A stretch of 64,000 nt of DNA from Amaurobius ferox. Its lineage: Eukaryota > Arthropoda > Arachnida > Araneae > Amaurobiidae. This document shows, one piece after another, positions 32,723-45,205 of the stretch. Numbering within the stretch: position 1 is the first letter of the stretch; each line of letters starts with the position of its first letter. The DNA lies in assembly GCA_951213105.1 (NCBI GenBank), contig OX578142.1:118784354-118848353 (forward strand), written 5' to 3'. Position numbers and translations under genes: made by a program. Under the pieces are notes generated by a model. It did no database searches. It had not been told where the DNA came from and saw only the letters and a program-made list of their open reading frames with translations.

Positions 32723-32882
32723 CACATACACGCACACAAACCACAGCGACGTCACTCTAAAAATAGTTTTTCGCGTTCTTGAGGTCTCAAAACCTGTATA
32801 TCCGTCGAAAACTTGAGTTGCGATTTTCGGTATAATTCCAAAACTTTCCCTATATATTACCATGTATTGCAGGGAAAGTAAT

Positions 32883-33341
32883 AATTAATATGATGTAATT
32901 GGTGTTAGTTATTGCCCCATAGTATGAAATTGTTTCTATTTAGCGTATTTACTAGCTCCAAACGACACGTCGAAAGCAAAAATTGGCTTGCACCCACCCC
33001 CACCCCTACCCCTAAAAACATTATATTTAAACATAGAAATTATTATGAAAATATAAGGTAAAATAAAAAGATAAGCACATAAACGCTTATCTTTCTTCTC
33101 TGAAAAAACATTTAAAAAGTTACAAAATATTTTCTGTAGATTATCTCTAAACTTTTATTCATGCACTGTATTGTTATATTAATTTTTTTTTCTAAAACCT
33201 GCTTATTCACTATTATTAAAGATGTAACCTTTGTTTAGAAATACAGTGTAGAAAAATAGGGTTTTAACTTCTTTGTTCACGACAAAAGCTTATTCTACGT
33301 GATTGATTTACAGCTGTTTGAGGTAATATATCAATAAAAAA
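32883..33341. other. AT-rich interval without recognised feature
   Basis: No gene or shared repeat. A short C-rich patch ('cacccacccccacccctacc') is at about 32990. Confidence 0.5.
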
Positions 33342-33950
33342 TCTGATGTGGACAGCATATGACTTTCGCTACAGACTCAAATTCATTATCCTCTTATTTT
33401 TTTCACAAATCATGAAAGTCAGTTTAATTGCACATAATAACATGGATAATTATTTGAAATTAGATTGAATTTGCATCGGACGTATTTTCAAAGCCGACGT
33501 TGCAAAAATTCGAAAAACAATATCTCGAGAACGATTAGTCTTAGAGTTAAAGAGTTGGTCTTATTATTTTTTTCATTAAAAATTACGTATGAAACAAGCA
33601 TTTAATTTATACATTTGAACATACGTAATCTTTCATTTTATAATTTACCGATTTTTGCGGGCCATTTTGCAAAGACAGGTAGTTTTTTCCCCGAATCGTA
33701 CCAAAATCTAATCAGTATCAGAGTCACTCATATGTGGCTTACCTACCACATTTTGTGAAATTTAGTCAATTAGTTTTTGAGCTAGATTGGATACATACAT
33801 TGTACAGATGGGCAAACACACATGCGTCATACTAAAAATATTTTTTTCAAATTCTCAAAACGTGTAAATCCTTCAAAAACTTGAGTCGCGATTTTTTACA
33901 GGATTCCAATATTTTCCCTATACATTATCATGTAATGTAGGGGAAAATAC
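33342..33950 (+). mobile_element. Family C element, compact copy
   Basis: Starts 'tctgatgtggacagcatatg' and ends with the palindrome 'attttccctatacattatca' / 'tgtaatgtaggggaaaat'. It includes 'aatatctcgagaacgattag', 'caagcatttaatttatacat' and 'ccaaaatctaatcagtatca'. At about 610 bp without insertions, it gives the basic size of the family. Confidence 0.75.
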
Positions 33951-35152
33951 ATATTAGAAACAGTCTTTCATGTAAAATTATTCGTACGATAAAGATAGTA
34001 CGATAATGAAAGCCAGAAATAATACATTCCAGTACTGCTACCAATATCGATGAATCTATTCGAGCTGCAAACTCTGTCTTGAAAATTTTGAAACTTGCTT
34101 TTCGACCCAATTTTGGTGACCGACAACTGACTATGGTGACTATGGTACAACAGACTATGGTTACTATGGTACAACTGACTATGGCGAGAGACAGAGTCAG
34201 TTGTACCATATTAAGTTGAAGTCAAGTACAACTCAAGAACAGGGTTTGAAGAAGTTCCGAATATGATGAGAACAGAATCCCACCTTTGGATTTCTAGCGA
34301 AGAGAAAATTGATGCAGAAAAGTATTATCATAAAATGATAGAATTTATATCGAGGGGGCAGCTCGAGGGGGGGGGGGGGTCCACGACCGTAATCTTGCCT
34401 GCTGCCGAGTCTTCTGAAATGAAATTGCTAAGACCCAAGCGGGCACCCAGTATAGAGTGGGGGAAATGATAAGTTAGGTAGAAGGGCGCAAATTACTAAA
34501 TGCTATACGTCCAGAGGATCGTGTCCGGAAATACCGCCGAGCTTGGCATTTGTTTACTTTACTGATATCTCTGAAGAACTTTAGAGGTAAATTTTGAACA
34601 TATTCCAGAAAAGACCAAGATCATTGTGCAAGACTTACAGCCTGGCCTACTTCAAAAAATTGATACACAAAGTGAGTTATTTTAAAGAACTTGAAACCCT
34701 TTAAGGTGTACTTCAGCTGCAGTTCCCCAGATTTGGAAACCATACATCATAGTTAAACGAATATATGGCGTTACAGCAGTAACTTATCATACGTTGCCTT
34801 TTACGCCGTTTCCAGTCAATAAAGGGACGTAGATGGGAAAGGGCAGATTCCACTTTCTGACTTGACTATGATATTGTACGAGGATTCAATATTTCGGTTT
34901 CTTGGAGGTTCAATCACATAGACTGGCTACGTTCACATGGGCATTGAGTTTTACGCAGTTTAAGACTATTTTTTTACATTTAAAGATCGCTTGGTGGTAT
35001 GTAAAATTCGAAGTAGCCATCCAGTTTAGAAAAGTTGCGGCAGCACATGGCAAGCTTTTTTGATACGGTAGATATTATCGGCTATACTGTAATTATAAAT
35101 TTATATTCATTATTACTTTTCCTGCGCACATTTTTATTTAATAGTTTCTTTA
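33951..35152. other. Interval without recognised gene
   Basis: Contains a small tandem of 'gactatggt(g/t)actatggtac' phrases at 34125-34190 and a 13-G run at 34367-34379. Frames at 33928, 33968 and 34263 pass through these and are not supported as genes. Confidence 0.45.
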
Positions 35153-35272
35153 CGTACGTAGTATTATGTACAAGAAAAGTATTATGACGGGGTCGATAAT
35201 CAAAATTCGAGTTTTCGACGGAAGAATACGTTTCAAGCGTCTCTGAACTCAAATAGAACGTTTTTGAAGTAA

Positions 35273-35314
<42 letters not shown>

Positions 35315-36025
35315 TCGATGGATGTAATATCTCACGAACGAAATTTTGTAAGATTATTTCATTCCGTGATTACAAAACGATTATAGATTTTAAACGCTAT
35401 CGAACGTTCGAGGGACCTCTCAAATTTTTGAAGGAATTTTTGAAAAATTCATAAAAATCATGACATCCAATAATGTTAAATAAATAACAGTTATGCGTAA
35501 TTTTTTATCTTAAAACGAATGACATAATCTTTAGAAAGCTTGAACCGTTCTCTCGATATTGTACGATTTTCAAATAAATTTATTTAAAAAATATATGATG
35601 AAAATGAGTATCGTCGCGTAGATAACACTTGCCGATTTATTTGGCAATCGTGGCGACTGATTTAGTGAAATATTGCCAAGTTCGCAACTTTTTTAATATG
35701 GTGCCAAATTGGCAAAACTTACTAAAGTTACGAATATGACACCAGATTAATAAATTAATAATTGCCATATTTAATATAACGAAGTATACAGTATATTGCT
35801 TAGAAGATATTAGCAATATTTCCAATTGTCAAGTTATATTTTCGCGAAATATAAGTGAATTATGTACTTATAATTTCCCATGTTGTCTTTCAGAAAAGCG
35901 CTAAATGTCAGTGTACTTTTCAGCGTTAAAAACGCAGTGAAGTTGATATTTTACATCATTATTTCGCACTGAAAGAAATAAAGATTTTGCCTTATGTAGG
36001 AAAGTCATGTGCTACCAACATCTTA
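35153..36025 (-). mobile_element. Family A element
   Basis: Palindromic end 'tttctttacgtacgtagtat' / 'tatgtacaagaaaagta', 'ttatgacggggtcgataatc', and a (GT)n tract of about 35 bp at 35277-35311. Then 'gatgtaatatctcacgaacg', and it ends near 'gctaccaacatctt'. Confidence 0.7.
35277..35311. repeat. (GT)n microsatellite in family A
   Basis: An uninterrupted GT run occupying the position where every A copy has a GT-rich tract. Confidence 0.9.
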
Positions 36026-36209
36026 ATTTTTACATTTGCAAGACGTTATGAGAGACGAAGATGAAAACACGTGAAAAATTCTCCTTAAAAAAAACAAAAG
36101 TTTTGAATCATTTTTCTTTTAATGTGAAAAGTCATGAAAAGCATTTCAAGGTTTGTTTAAATTGAAAAATTTATTTTTATGATAAATAAATATTTTGTTT
36201 CCATTTAAT

Positions 36210-37085
36210 AGTTTCCTTATATACGTAGTATTATATGAAGGCCAGGTTAAAGCATATTTAAACTTCAATCGTTTCTGAAGTTATACCTGTATGTATCTGT
36301 GTAGGTATGTATGTGTGTAGGTTATTATATGTATGTATGTTAGTGTGTGTGTCCTTGAGTCTGTGGGTGCGATATCTCATGAACCAATAGAGCACTCCTA
36401 ATTATTACAATCAGTGAATACTTGAACCCTATTGATTTTAAACGCAATAAAATGCTCCGAAAACTCAAAAATTTGCGAATGAATTTAAAAAAAATCATAA
36501 AAAATCAAGACATTTAATAATGTTAAATAAATAAAGATTAACTAATTTATTCCAAAACGAATGTCATAAACTTTTGAATGCTAGCTTGAACCGTTCTGGA
36601 GGTATTGTACGTTTTTTTAATAAATGTGTCTAAAAATTACAGTAGAAAGTACCCTCAAATATGAAACACTTGGCGACAAATTTGGCGAACATGGTGATTA
36701 ATTTGCCGAAAAGTCTCCAACTTGGCGACTTTTCAATGTGGCGCCAAATTGACAAAAATGTCGCCAAAATGGCAAACATGAGGCTAAAGTTACAAAAATG
36801 ACACTATCTTGACGAATTAATAATTAACACCTTTTAATATAATGAAATATTTTGCGTAGAAGATGTTAACAATATTTCAATTGCCAAATTATATTTTCGC
36901 GTAATATATAAGTCATCTTGGTACTTCAAAATAATTTTATATGTTATCATGCAGAAAAGGGCCAAATGTCAGTACAGTTTTCAACGTTCAAAGCATTCGT
37001 GGATCTTGTCCATCATTATTTTGCATTGAAAGAAGTAAATTACTTGTATTATGTAGGGAAAGTACTGAGTTGACCCCTCCAGAAT
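36210..37085 (-). mobile_element. Family A element, tandem neighbour of the previous copy
   Basis: Starts 'gtttccttatatacgtagta', then a GT-rich tract (36300-36350), 'gggtgcgatatctcatgaac' and 'gccaacttggcgactttt'-type motifs. It ends around 'atgtagggaaagtactgagt', where the usual 'ctgcccacatcaga' end has decayed. Same orientation as 35153-36025. Confidence 0.65.
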
Positions 37086-37576
37086 CTTTGAAGAAGTGGT
37101 CTTTCAAAGGCAAAAAATCAAATGTACATTCTAATGATAGAAATTATGAATAAAACAACTATACAAATTTGGATTGAAATACTCCAGTGATTGGAAATTC
37201 GAAGGCATAGAACATTAAAATGCGTTTAAAATTTTTATGGAACTTAAAAAATCCAACCTTTCTATTTTAATGATTCATCAAGCTTTTAACTCCTATCGGA
37301 TAGAAAACTTTTCGAAAAGAAAGATTTTTTTAAAGCAAAAACAAGTCTTGAAACTTTATCTAGTAATTATCTTCCCAAAGCTATAATAGAAAGCATTTTT
37401 CAAGCTGTCGTTAGAGTCCACAGAATGAAGGTATATTTTGGAATTCTTTACCATTTATGGACACATGAAATGTGCTTAAAAATAGTAATAAAATATAAAG
37501 CTAAACCACGTATATTCATTTTTACAAAGTGAATTAATATTATGAATTATGCACAAAAATTATAAATTATTAAAAA

Positions 37577-38616
37577 TCTGATATGTGCAGCACATCGTTC
37601 AAATTAAGACATTAATGTTGGCATTATTTTTTATGTTAAATTGTACATTGGGTGTGTTTCTGGATGACATTATATAAAACTATTTCTAAATACCCAATTA
37701 ATTTATATTTCTCGCAACTCTAAATTGGCAATTACCAATATTGATAGTATCTGCAATAAGCAATATAGTCCATATAGTAAAATACTTTAATAATTAATGC
37801 ATCAATTTAGCTTTATTTTGTTAACCTAACGTCATCTTTATAATTTAACGATAATTTCGACAATCTGAGGAGAAATATCGCCAAGTTGACGCTAAATTAG
37901 TCTCCAACTTCGCCAAATTGATCGCCAAGCGTTACTGACAAACTGAGCAGAAACATTTCTTATAGTATATAAATGACCCTTGGCGGCGAAGTGTTAGGTG
38001 TCAAAATACAAAACTATTGCACAAAATAACTTCTATCAGGAACGAACGTCTAGAACGAACTTGATCCACGAGACTTGATAACAGATACATCGCATAATAC
38101 TGCATATAAAATTGACAATATTTCGCAATAGTTAATAACTGTTTTAATTTTATGTGATTTTTTTTATCAATTCATTGGAAAAAAGTGCAATATTTTGCGA
38201 ACAGTTCCTGTTAGCGTTGTAAAGTTTATATCAATCGTTTTCTAATAAAAAAATTACATAAGAAATGGTTATTTACATAACATTATTGAAGATTTTGATT
38301 ATTTGGTGATTTTTAACATTTTATTCGCAAATTTGGGGGTATTTCGAGCATGCGATTGCGTTTAAAATCAACAATTCCAGTATTCACTGATTATAATCTT
38401 TGTACCAAATTTTGTTGGAAATTCTCAATTCGTTTAGTGAAATATCGTCTCCATAGACTCAGACACACACACACACATACATCATCATCTCTAAAACGTT
38501 CGAATCGAGTTCAGAGATGCTTAAAAAGTGTCTTCCGTTGAGAACTCGAATTCAAATTTTCAACCCCGTCACAATACTTTCCCTATACATTATACTATGT
38601 ATACGTATAGTGAAAG
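37577..38616 (+). mobile_element. Family A element
   Basis: Starts 'tctgatatgtgcagcacat' and ends with the palindrome near 'ctttccctatacattatact' / 'atgtatacgtatagtgaaag'. It includes 'cgccaaattgatcgccaag', 'ctagaacgaacttgatccac' and an (AC)n tract at about 38462. Confidence 0.7.
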
Positions 38617-39039
38617 CAAAATTCATACAATAGGAAAAATGTATAATCATACAATAGGGGACATGTGGCAATTTATAAACATTTTTATCATGGGAAATCA
38701 TGCTATGTAATTTAAAACCATAATTAGAGAACAAAAACATTAATTGACAATTATGAATGGAGTGCAATGAAATAATAAAACTTTCTATGTTTATTTGCCC
38801 TTAGAGACCGGGATTACGATTGCGAATAATGAGAGAGCTTTTTTGTGTTTTCAAGCAGGGAATTTTTGGTGGGGTCCGTGTTGATGAGATGTGGATAAAA
38901 ATATTCAATTAATTTTGAATTATATAAATTGACAGTATGGAATACATCGAAATAGACAGAATTGTGTGGGACAGAATGGGAATATTTCCAACGAATGGAA
39001 AATAATAGAGTTTCGAAAACAAATATTGTGTTTTGAACC
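38617..39039. other. AT-rich interval without recognised feature
   Basis: No gene or shared repeat seen. Frames at 38528, 38552 and 38814 lack support. Confidence 0.45.
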
Positions 39040-39183
39040 AATAGGGAATAGATCAATAAGAAAAGCCAAATTAAGTTGGATTGATCATGTGAAGGTGTAC
39101 TTTGCGTGCAAGAACTTGGAGAACAATTGCATCTATCAAGTTGACCTAGGCCAGAATTATTGGCCAGGCCAAGACCTACTTTA
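39040..39183 (+). pseudogene. Possible non-LTR retrotransposon RT tail fragment
   Basis: The open frame here contains 'RKAKLSWIDHVK' followed by a Lys/Asn stretch and 'W..DLL'. The pattern 'GR-x-KLRW-D-V' is a common C-terminal signature downstream of reverse transcriptase in arthropod non-LTR elements. Only about 45 codons fit, there are no RT catalytic motifs, and the stop at 39183 ends it. The match is by memory of the motif only. Confidence 0.35.
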
Positions 39184-41796
39184 GATCATTAATCCAGTGA
39201 TTATTATTACGATTATGTTTTAAATTGCAGCAATGTTTTGAATCCCAGAAATGTTTTACTTGGTAGCAAAAATTACTAATGACGACTGGCGAACAATAGT
39301 AATTAACTGGCGAACAAAGCTTACGCAACAAAGTTAATTCAATTTTGGAAACATACAGATAGCTTACTATTTTGTAAGGTCAAAACTATCAAGTATACCT
39401 GGAAACAAAATACGTTTCCTTGTAATTTATTTTTTAAATTGCATCATGCTATCTGTATTGTGTAGTAGAATAAAGAGTACTATATCGGTAGTATAATGTT
39501 TTTTTTTTATAATATTTATCTGTAAGATAAATTTCATATTTATTGCTATTTATAACAGTTATTTAGATTTTGTAATTTTTCCTAATTTATTGCCTAACTT
39601 TATTTTTACATTTAGTAATAAAAGTGTAATTTGCGAAATAAAGTAAAGTAGGGAATGCAATCTTGCAACTGCCTCCTTTACTGTCTTATTTTTGCATTTT
39701 ACCAAACCAGAAATCTTTCAGAATTTCTAAAACATCATAAAATAATGGTGAATAGGCAAGCAAATTCGAAAAATGTTAAAATTGTAAAATTCCTGTTTTA
39801 TCTACCAATTTTAAAACGTAATTTTAATGTTTTAAAATTAGAAAATGAAATGTATAAATCTTTCTAGAGTCTGTCTTGCCTAAGGCTCTTTAATATAAGT
39901 TTGGGCCATCAGCTCGGCAACGAATCAAAAAGTATTCGGCTTAATGTCAGTGGAGTAGAGTTATGTCATTCGTGATGTAATGGTCCAGGGTAAATTTTGA
40001 GAAAAGTTGTTAAACCATACTATGTTTTAGCATTATTACCGTTAAAAATTGTTTGTTAATTTTGAAGTGGTAATATCCAGCCGTCAACAACTTGGGCAAA
40101 GATTTTGAATTGTTCTGTGCACACCTTACCCTCGCACGTCCAAGGAGATTTAGTGACGTCGGGGAAACAGATATGACAGTCACAGCTAACAAGTTCGGTC
40201 TCTCATGAAAGCCTGAGAACCAAATACGCACGTTTTCTCTCCCACTGACATCATATGCGCAGATCGAAGGTAAAAAATGAATTCAGTCATGTCAGGGAAA
40301 ATATTTCCCACTGGTCTAGCCTTCTTTTGGTCATTGGATTTCTTATATACGTCATATTTCTTTGCAATTTTTTTTTTCATTTGGCGTTCCATTGCATTAT
40401 ATTTTAGGCTCAAGTGTGCGTCTTATGATATCCCTTAATAAATTTCAGAGCAATATAATGACACATCAGGCATAATGTTGTCTTGGTCATTATTTTTATG
40501 AACTTGCTCTCTGTTCTCTTGCTTGAATATTAATTCCGAAAAGGAACAGATACGGCAGTGCTGGAAATTATACTGTGAAGAGGAATTATGCTCACTGTAT
40601 ATGCACCAGGCTACGTTGGAATAAATGATTAATTGCGACCAATATTGCGTCGAAATTCTTCAGCGTCATGATTCATAGTTTCTTGATGTTGTAGGCAAAG
40701 AATTAATTTTTATAAATGGCAATGAAATATCATATCATACACGAGTATTGAAGATACATGAGGAGATCGGTGATAATAATCTAATTGAATAACCAGCACG
40801 CTTTCCATAACTTAATGACATAAAACCCGTTTGAAATACAAAAAAGGACACATTGCAGATTGAAATGAACCTCCTGAAAATAAACAGGTCCTTTTATACA
40901 CCAGTCACAGTATGAAGCTGAATCCCGATCAAGCCGAGATCGGTGGATCATTTCATGGGAAAGAACAGGAGTTAAATCAACCTTCTGAAAAAGAGATTGA
41001 CATTTTCAATCGGGGTTGAAAAGTCTACACCTCAATGTTTTGTTGCTGAGGTTTTAACCCAGATTCAAAGTCTGAATCTGCTTTATGGAAGAGATCCGCC
41101 ATTTATCCATCCGCAGATTTCGCCAGCTCGATCAGAATCTATTTTTTGTGTGAACGAGATATTGCACTGAAATCGGAATGAGCCAATTTACCGCATAACT
41201 CCTGGATTTCTTGTTGCTGATCATGATTGCGAGAGCTCCATCAAAGTGCGGAAATGAAACATTCTGTACTGAAATGCATTCCCGTAAAATTTTCTTCAAC
41301 TTTATGCATGAGTTATGCCACTATGTCCCTAGAAAATGAGTAACTTTTGTAAAACCGTATTACAGTATAATTTGTACGATATTTATAATACATTTTTGTG
41401 TAAGTCAAGTTATTAGCGTATTGGTAATAAAATTATATCCACATTCGGCATGCAGACATAAAAATAATTTCATATACAATGCTTGAGGTTAGGCTGCACG
41501 AGCACGAAAACCATCCATGCTTCTGCTATCTGAAATGGAAATGCAGGTAACAGGCGCAGTTTCCCAAATTCAAGAATGCCCCCCCCCCCCCACACACACA
41601 CACACTTCAGACGAGTTCTGTGAGTATGAAACGTCACATTATTAGTTCATATTCTGTACAAAATGCAGTGAAATTATATTTTTATAGTCATGAAAATATG
41701 TTTTCGGAAGTTGTTCATATGTATCTAACTTTTCGTAGATTCGATTTTTATCATCATACAAAGTAAGACATTAAAAGTTACTTTTCATATAAAAAA
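39184..41796. other. Interval without recognised gene
   Basis: AT-rich to 40,000, then somewhat more balanced to 41,300. Frames at 39655, 40010 and 40186 show no domains. A C-run plus (AC)n lies at 41579-41606. I see no copies of families A-E. Confidence 0.45.
41579..41606. repeat. (C)n(AC)n microsatellite
   Basis: About 13 C residues followed by about eight AC units. Confidence 0.9.
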
Positions 41797-42848
41797 TATG
41801 ATGTGGCCAGCAAATGACTTTCCCTATACAATGCAATGGATTTATTTCTTTCACAGTGAAAAAATGATAAAATGATGCATAGCATCTATGGTACAACATT
41901 TTTAATATTGAATTGTACATTGCGCATTTTTACGGATGATAACATTTAAGCAATTTCGAAGTATCCAATTAATTTATATTTGACGCTACTTTCAATTGAC
42001 AATTATCAATATTAGTAGAGCCCACAGTAAGCAATATAGTCTATATTAAAATATTGTACTAGTTAATTCATAAATTTGGCGTCATCTTCGTTTTGCGATT
42101 TCAACAAATTTTCCTCAATCTGAGCCGAAAAATCGCCAAGTTGGCGCTAGCTAAAGTAGTCGCTAACTTCGCCACATTGATCGCCAAGAGTTACAAACGG
42201 AGAAAAAACATTCCTCGTAAATAAATTATTGTTGGCGAATTGTTAGAGAGGCGTTAAAATTCAAAACCATTGCACGAAATACCTTCTTTCGTAAATGGAA
42301 CAATCTAGATCCACGAGAACGATGTTGGTAAATTTATCCCATAATATTCCATATGAAAAATGAACAAATGTCACAATAGTTAATATTTGTTTTACTTTTA
42401 GGTAATTTTGTTTTATAAATTTATTTGAAAAAGTGCAATATTTCCAGAACGGCTCATGCTAGCATTCTAAAATGTATGTTAATCGTTTTCTAATAAAAAA
42501 TTGCATAAAAATTATCATTTACGTAACATTTTTGAAAGTTCTGATTTTTTAATGATTTTTAAAAATTTCATTCAAAAATTCGGGGGTCCGAACATTCGAT
42601 TATGTTTAAAATAAATGGATTTCCAGTATTCATGGATTCTAATTTTTATACCAAATTCGTGACATTCCTTTGTGAGATATCGTTTCCAGAGACTCATGGA
42701 CACATACACACAGACATCATCTCGAAAACGTTCGATTCGAGTTCAAGTACGCATGACACGTGCTCTTCCGTCGAAAACTAGAATTCGAATATTGGAGACC
42801 CTGTCACAATATTTCCCTAGACATTATACTATATATATAGAGAAAGTA
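41797..42848 (+). mobile_element. Family A element, near full length
   Basis: Starts 'tatgatgtggccagcaaatg' and runs through 'gactttccctatacaatgca', 'gccgaaaaatcgccaagttg' and 'ctagatccacgagaacgatg'. It ends with 'caatatttccctagacatta' / 'tactatatatatagagaaag'. Together with 37577-38616 and the reverse complement of 30355-31430 it defines a length of about 1.05 kb. Confidence 0.75.
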
Positions 42849-43371
42849 AAAATTATTCATATCCATCGTATGCATAATGAAATACTAGATATTAAATATA
42901 CAAACAATTGAAATATGTGTCGTCTAAACTAAGGAAAAGAATCCAAAGATTCCGAAACTAAAAATACAATTGTTTTCCATCAGATATGTTCGAACAGTCT
43001 TGCATATCGTAGAATTTTCTTGACTCATAACTGATAAGGAAAATGCATCATAGGTTATTTATATGCAAAATTGTAGATAAATCTCAAAAGGAAGAAAATC
43101 CCATATTTTAAGAGCTGTGATATCTCAGAATTTAAATTTTCTAGAAAACTGGGCCATTTTCATCTTGTATGATCAAAATCGCGTTGGCGGCGTTCAGTTT
43201 CATACATAGAAAATATCCTTGTTGAAAGTGCACTGGTTATAAAATAGGTGTTTTTCACATAAAAGACATCTTATTTGTAAAAATCAATAAAACTAGTGTA
43301 ACAGGGGGTTATTAACATTTAAGTTATTACAATAGAATAGTCCATTTTATTTTGGTTAATTAAAATAGTTA
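42849..43371. other. AT-rich interval without recognised feature
   Basis: No gene or shared repeat seen. Confidence 0.5.
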
Positions 43372-43510
43372 GATAAAATCAAGGCCAAAGCGTTTTTTAA
43401 AAAAAGAAAGGTCGTTTATTTAACACATCCTAAAAGACGTACAAAATATGTTAAAAATTGCCAGAGCGCTTTCGGACGTATATACGCCCTTCATCAGTGG
43501 CTACATAAAT
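43372..43510 (-). mobile_element. Penelope-like element 3' end fragment (arm 1)
   Basis: On the minus strand this carries a hammerhead-like motif, then 'ttaacatattttgtacgtct', an AATAAA ('gttaaataaacgaccttt'), and 'gcctt gattttatct' at the outer limit. A second, inverted copy lies at 45206-45307 plus 46613-46646. Small hammerheads with a very short helix III are known from Penelope-like retroelements (established knowledge). Assignment to that class rests on the ribozyme, as no RT or GIY-YIG coding is visible. Confidence 0.6.
43460..43501 (-). ncRNA. Hammerhead ribozyme motif (minimal, Penelope-type)
   Basis: On the minus strand, in order: helix I strand GCCA; core CTGATGA; an extra A; helix II GGGCG-TATATA-CGTCC (one G-T wobble); core GAAA; a palindromic GCGC forming at most a tiny helix III; T-C as the cleavage dinucleotide; and helix I strand TGGC. 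All conserved core bases of the hammerhead fold are present. The palindromic short helix III is the form reported for dimer-acting hammerheads of Penelope-like elements. The extra A between the core and helix II is the one deviation. Confidence 0.75.
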
Positions 43511-44814
43511 AATAACAAGAAAGATCAATCATGCTTAAAGCATTGATTATGAAACACTTTCCAACTTCAATGCAATTTTATTTAAACATGTCTAAAACGC
43601 AATACATTCCTCGATAATATTTTAAACTTATCACAATACTACATTGATTTAATATATTTGAAAACTTAAACCTTCATTGAAAAAATTGAACTTCATTCAA
43701 ATGACTGCATTGAAATATAAATTGCCTGGTTTAAATATCTCTAAAATGCAATACATTCCTCGGTAATAATTTTAGAATTATCATAATACTACGATAATTT
43801 ATTATATTTGAAAACTTCATCGAAAACAACTGAAATTCATTCAAATGACGTCATAAAAAAATAACACGCCTGGCTCTCTCTATAAAAGCAACATTTCATT
43901 CATAAATAATTCCCCCATTCATGTCATTCATCACAATACTATAATAATTTATTTTATTTAAAAATTAAGACCATTGAGCTACAAGTAAGTAATCTCTATG
44001 CATAAAACTTCAGCGAAAAATATCGTCCTTCTCTTTCTAAAATCAATGAATATTTCATTCATATCAGCTAAGCAGACTCCATGGACTAATTTATTTTGTG
44101 GTAAAGAATTACAGCGATTCTAATACAACTCATTCTATATATTTTGCTGTTTACATTTTACATAGGTGAAAAATAGGCTTAATAGTAGAAATAATCATAT
44201 TTGGATGAGCATTTAAACTGAAATATATTGTCATTGCGTTGTTTTAGTATGTAGATGCACAGAATTTAGGCAAAAATAAAGTAGTTTTAGGACGGATACA
44301 ACACTCAATATGAATTAAAAAGAACTTTAAAAATCACGATTTTGACACAAGATGGATGCCATATATCATTTTGAAGTGGGTCATGTGATCGTTTCATATC
44401 ATGGACACGTGATCGCTTCATATAAGAGGTGTTATTATTATTTTAATTTTTATTTAAAAAACTACTGAATATATTTCGCTGAATTTTTTTTTATATATTT
44501 TATGGAACAATTTGAATATTGCCTAAAATTTTCGAAGCAATTTGTGAATTTTAAATCCGCTTAAAAAATGCTTGAAAAATTAGGTCCCATAGGGCTCAAT
44601 GTATTCCATTTTTTCAACCCGGGTTCAATCCAAAACTAATTGGGTGATATTATTCATTTATATTCCCATAGGTCCTATAGACCGTCTGAACAACATACTA
44701 AAATTTCATTTTGATTAAGTCATTTTTACGGCAGTTATCGTGCTAACGGCAGACAGACAGACAGAATGAACAAAGTCATAAACATTTTTCAACTTTGTTG
44801 TAAAGTGTTAAAAA
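43511..44814 (-). mobile_element. Family B element, full length
   Basis: Begins 'aacaagaaagatcaatcatg' and ends 'aactttgttgtaaagtgtta'. It is about 1.3 kb and near-collinear with the plus-strand copy at 45308-46612. It lies immediately 5' of the hammerhead segment. Outer flanks ('gcattccatg' and 'atgtag', minus strand) together resemble the uninterrupted 'gcatgta' phrase at 45204, suggesting it inserted into the Penelope-like tail. Non-coding. Confidence 0.75.
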
Positions 44815-45205
44815 CATGGAATGCTTATATATAGAGAGACCAGTTTAAATCAAATTTGCATAAAATATAAAATGGTAAATGAACTTACTAAAAATAATAC
44901 AAGAAATATACACGGAAATTACAAAATAAGTTTAAGCGCTTACGAATTTTAAATATTACAAGAAAAGAACTAATACAAATTTTAGAAAAACGTCAAGCAT
45001 GATATTCTTGAGAATGACGTCACAAATAACTTTTAAGAGGTTTGACTTGCATAGAGTCGAGAATGAGTCGCCAAGCATAACTTAAAATTTGAACAGGATC
45101 AAAATTACAAATTGATTCACGGTAAATATAAATAAACAGAGATTCATAAGGAAGAATACTACGTGAATTGCTACAACGAACCAAAAGGAAAGTTTTATGA
45201 AAAGC
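44815..45205. other. Interval between the inverted B elements
   Basis: May be 5' sequence of the Penelope-like copy on the plus strand, since it runs into arm 2 without a break. I see no coding motifs. Minus-strand frames 45020-45316 and 45082-45264 overlap the ribozyme copy and are not supported. Confidence 0.35.

Larger units (their letters stand above)
31699..32882 (+). mobile_element. Family C element containing a SINE
   Basis: Starts 'tctgatgtgggcagcacatg' and ends with the palindrome 'actttccctatatattacca' / 'tgtattgcagggaaagtaa'. Between are 'ctcgagaacggcttttg', 'tttgcaatataaagc' and an (AC)n tract, which a 5S-headed SINE entered at 32360. Start and end match family A in reverse orientation, but the middle differs. 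Confidence 0.75.
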
